Below are positions 62,808-64,000 of a DNA stretch of 64,000 nucleotides, piece after piece. The translations under genes and the position numbers were made by a program. The DNA is from Watersipora subatra (Eukaryota; Bryozoa; Gymnolaemata; Cheilostomatida; Watersiporidae). The DNA lies in NCBI RefSeq assembly GCF_963576615.1, contig NC_088712.1, positions 15,460,027 to 15,524,026 on the forward strand. Direction: 5' to 3'. The notes beneath the pieces are model-generated. The model was not told where the DNA came from and made no database searches. It saw only the letters and a program-made list of their open reading frames with translations. Position 1 is the stretch's first letter. Every line of letters begins with the position of its first letter.

Positions 62808-63577
62808 CTATAGCACCACATCGTTAACTGTAATCAATTCTAGATCATCCTCATCAGGGAAGGTGAATGATACAGCCGGCCTCTTTACTTTACGCATGAA
62901 TTTAACTTCGAAATTGTGTTTTACGAGAGCATTACTTTTCTGACATAGAACTTGTTATGCTGTTGATCAGTCACATAGTTCACCAGCACAAAATACCCGG
63001 CTCTTAACTAATGTAGGCTGCTCTAGGATGCCAGTTTCACCAAACTCATCATCTAGACTGTTTGAATCTGCCTGCAGCAATTCAATTTGCATATCCTCTT
63101 CTAACAATGACTCGGGTATTGGAGCTTTTGCAACTTTGTGCTTATTTGCTGGTGCTTATTTGCTTATTTTGCACTTGCTGGTGCTTCACGTTTGCTTCTT
63201 TTTAAAGAAGCTTTCTTAGTTATTTTTCATTTCGGCTCATTTCTGAGTTTTTAAAATTTGTCTTTGCTGAGCCCATGAAAACAAGCATTTAAAGTTTTAA
63301 TATAGGCAGCTATAGACCTCTCTTCTTCATCGGTAAAAACCCTGTGAGCAGCAGCAGTCCCCTCGTAGCCTTTTTGCATATTATTAGTGATATATCTAGC
63401 CAACGTCATTCTGTTTAGACCATGCACTTTGGCAGCATTTCTTATACTGGACGCCTCTTCATGAACCAATTCTAGTTCATGAAGAGGCGTCCATGTAGTT
63501 CATTAACAGCCTTTTCTAGTTGCTCTATCACCGATATTGTCAACACGAATTGTCTTTCTTTTGTAATTTTGTGTCAT
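62808..63577 (-). pseudogene. Broken pogo/Tigger-like transposase (N- and C-terminal parts)
   Basis: The N-terminal part starts MTQNYKRKTIRVDN at 63577 and continues as EQLEKAVNEL, then SSIRNAAKVHGLNRMTLARYI (psq-type helix-turn-helix) and FTDEEERSIAAYIKTLNACFHGLSKDKF, typical of CENP-B/pogo relatives. The C-terminal part reads AGYFVLVNYVTDQQHNKFYV, then FEVKFMRKVKRPAVSFTFPD and ends DLELITVNDVVL at 62808. The DDE catalytic core between about 63000 and 63250 is missing, and the remaining parts lie in more than one frame, with an in-frame stop near the hairpin at 63449-63492. A non-autonomous relic. Confidence 0.72.
63449..63492. repeat. Perfect 18-bp hairpin inside the transposase relic
   Basis: GGACGCCTCTTCATGAAC (63449-63466) is the exact complement of 63475-63492, with an 8-base loop. 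It interrupts the transposase frame between AVNEL and the helix-turn-helix, so it is a local inverted duplication made after insertion. Confidence 0.8.
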
Positions 63578-64000
63578 TTTTGCTATAGCAGTGAGAGTGA
63601 GCTAAAGTAATAGAGGTTCACCAGTAAAAACCCATATATAAACCAAATTTTATATAAAGTTACATGTTGCAGTAAAAGCACGGTGTAAGTTGTGCCGGCA
63701 CAAAGTACCCTAGTGTCAGTGGCTCAAATTACCCCGAACCTCCATGTTGAACAAAAACTGAAATTATAAAAAAAGTATTACATAGAATAAATTTATACAA
63801 TGATGTCATTATACCCAACAAACATATTAAAAAGGAATAAATGGTTTGGCGTAACTTTTGCAGTTCATTCTTCAAAAAAATTATTCCCAAATATCATGCA
63901 TCAAAAATACTTTTTACTGAGAAGATGACTAAAGTTAGAATAAATTACTCACTATGCGCTTTGAAGATAAGAAACAGGAAACAATATGGTCACTATCCAA

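Larger units (their letters stand above)
62304..63735 (-). mobile_element. Internally deleted pogo/Tigger-like DNA transposon
   Basis: The motif GGGGTAATTTGTGCC is at 62304, 62504 and 62536, and its near-complement GGCTCAAATTACCCC closes the element at 63721-63735, so these look like terminal and subterminal repeats. Between them, minus-strand pieces of a transposase are recognisable (see next entry). No TA target duplication is obvious at the two ends. The element sits upstream of gene 10 on its strand. Confidence 0.7.

Noticed and set aside
63251-63469. Host helix-turn-helix gene
   Set aside because: The sequence is the head of a pogo/Tigger-type transposase inside an element with matching end motifs, and the rest of the protein is incomplete.

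Overview
The window is AT-rich eukaryotic DNA from an animal. Genes are small and split by GT-AG introns, intergenic space is large, and SINEs, MITEs, LINE tails and minisatellites are dense. The secreted proteins carry the eight-cysteine defensin pattern best known from molluscs, so a marine lophotrochozoan is my guess; the sequence alone does not settle the species.

The only convincing protein-coding genes form one family. Ten members lie about every 3-8 kb: plus strand at 1.9-5.1 kb, minus at 12.3-14.4, 18.5-20.9, 26.2-28.4 and 34.2-36.3 kb, plus at 41.6-42.8, 46.2-46.7 and 49.2-49.7 kb, minus at 52.8-57.3 and 59.7 kb. Each has a short first coding exon (15-17 codons) for a signal peptide, a phase-1 intron of 0.1 to 4.2 kb, and one second exon for the whole mature protein. 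The mature part is a string of CS-alpha-beta (defensin-type) cysteine modules of about 32 residues. Seven proteins have three modules with 8+6+8 cysteines; three have two modules with 8+6. For nine of the ten, the signal exon could be joined to its partner in the right phase. In several minus-strand genes an upstream AG|GTRAGA donor suggests an extra 5' noncoding exon.

The rest is repeat landscape: a long-TIR foldback MITE family with about seven copies, two mariner-like 0.74-kb elements, one hAT-like MITE nested in a foldback copy, one internally deleted pogo/Tigger-like transposon (62.3-63.7 kb), at least six tRNA-derived SINE heads, two LINE 3' tails, several strong inverted repeats, and about a dozen minisatellites including a 0.9-kb polypyrimidine tract.

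Inference: this is a birth-and-death cluster of multi-domain defensin-like secreted peptides. The tandem pair at 46-49.7 kb lies in a recent segmental duplication, and the genes at 18.5 and 26.2 kb share intron sequence. An antimicrobial or other host-defence role is the simplest hypothesis; a toxin-like or protease-inhibitor-like role is possible. No function is shown by sequence alone.
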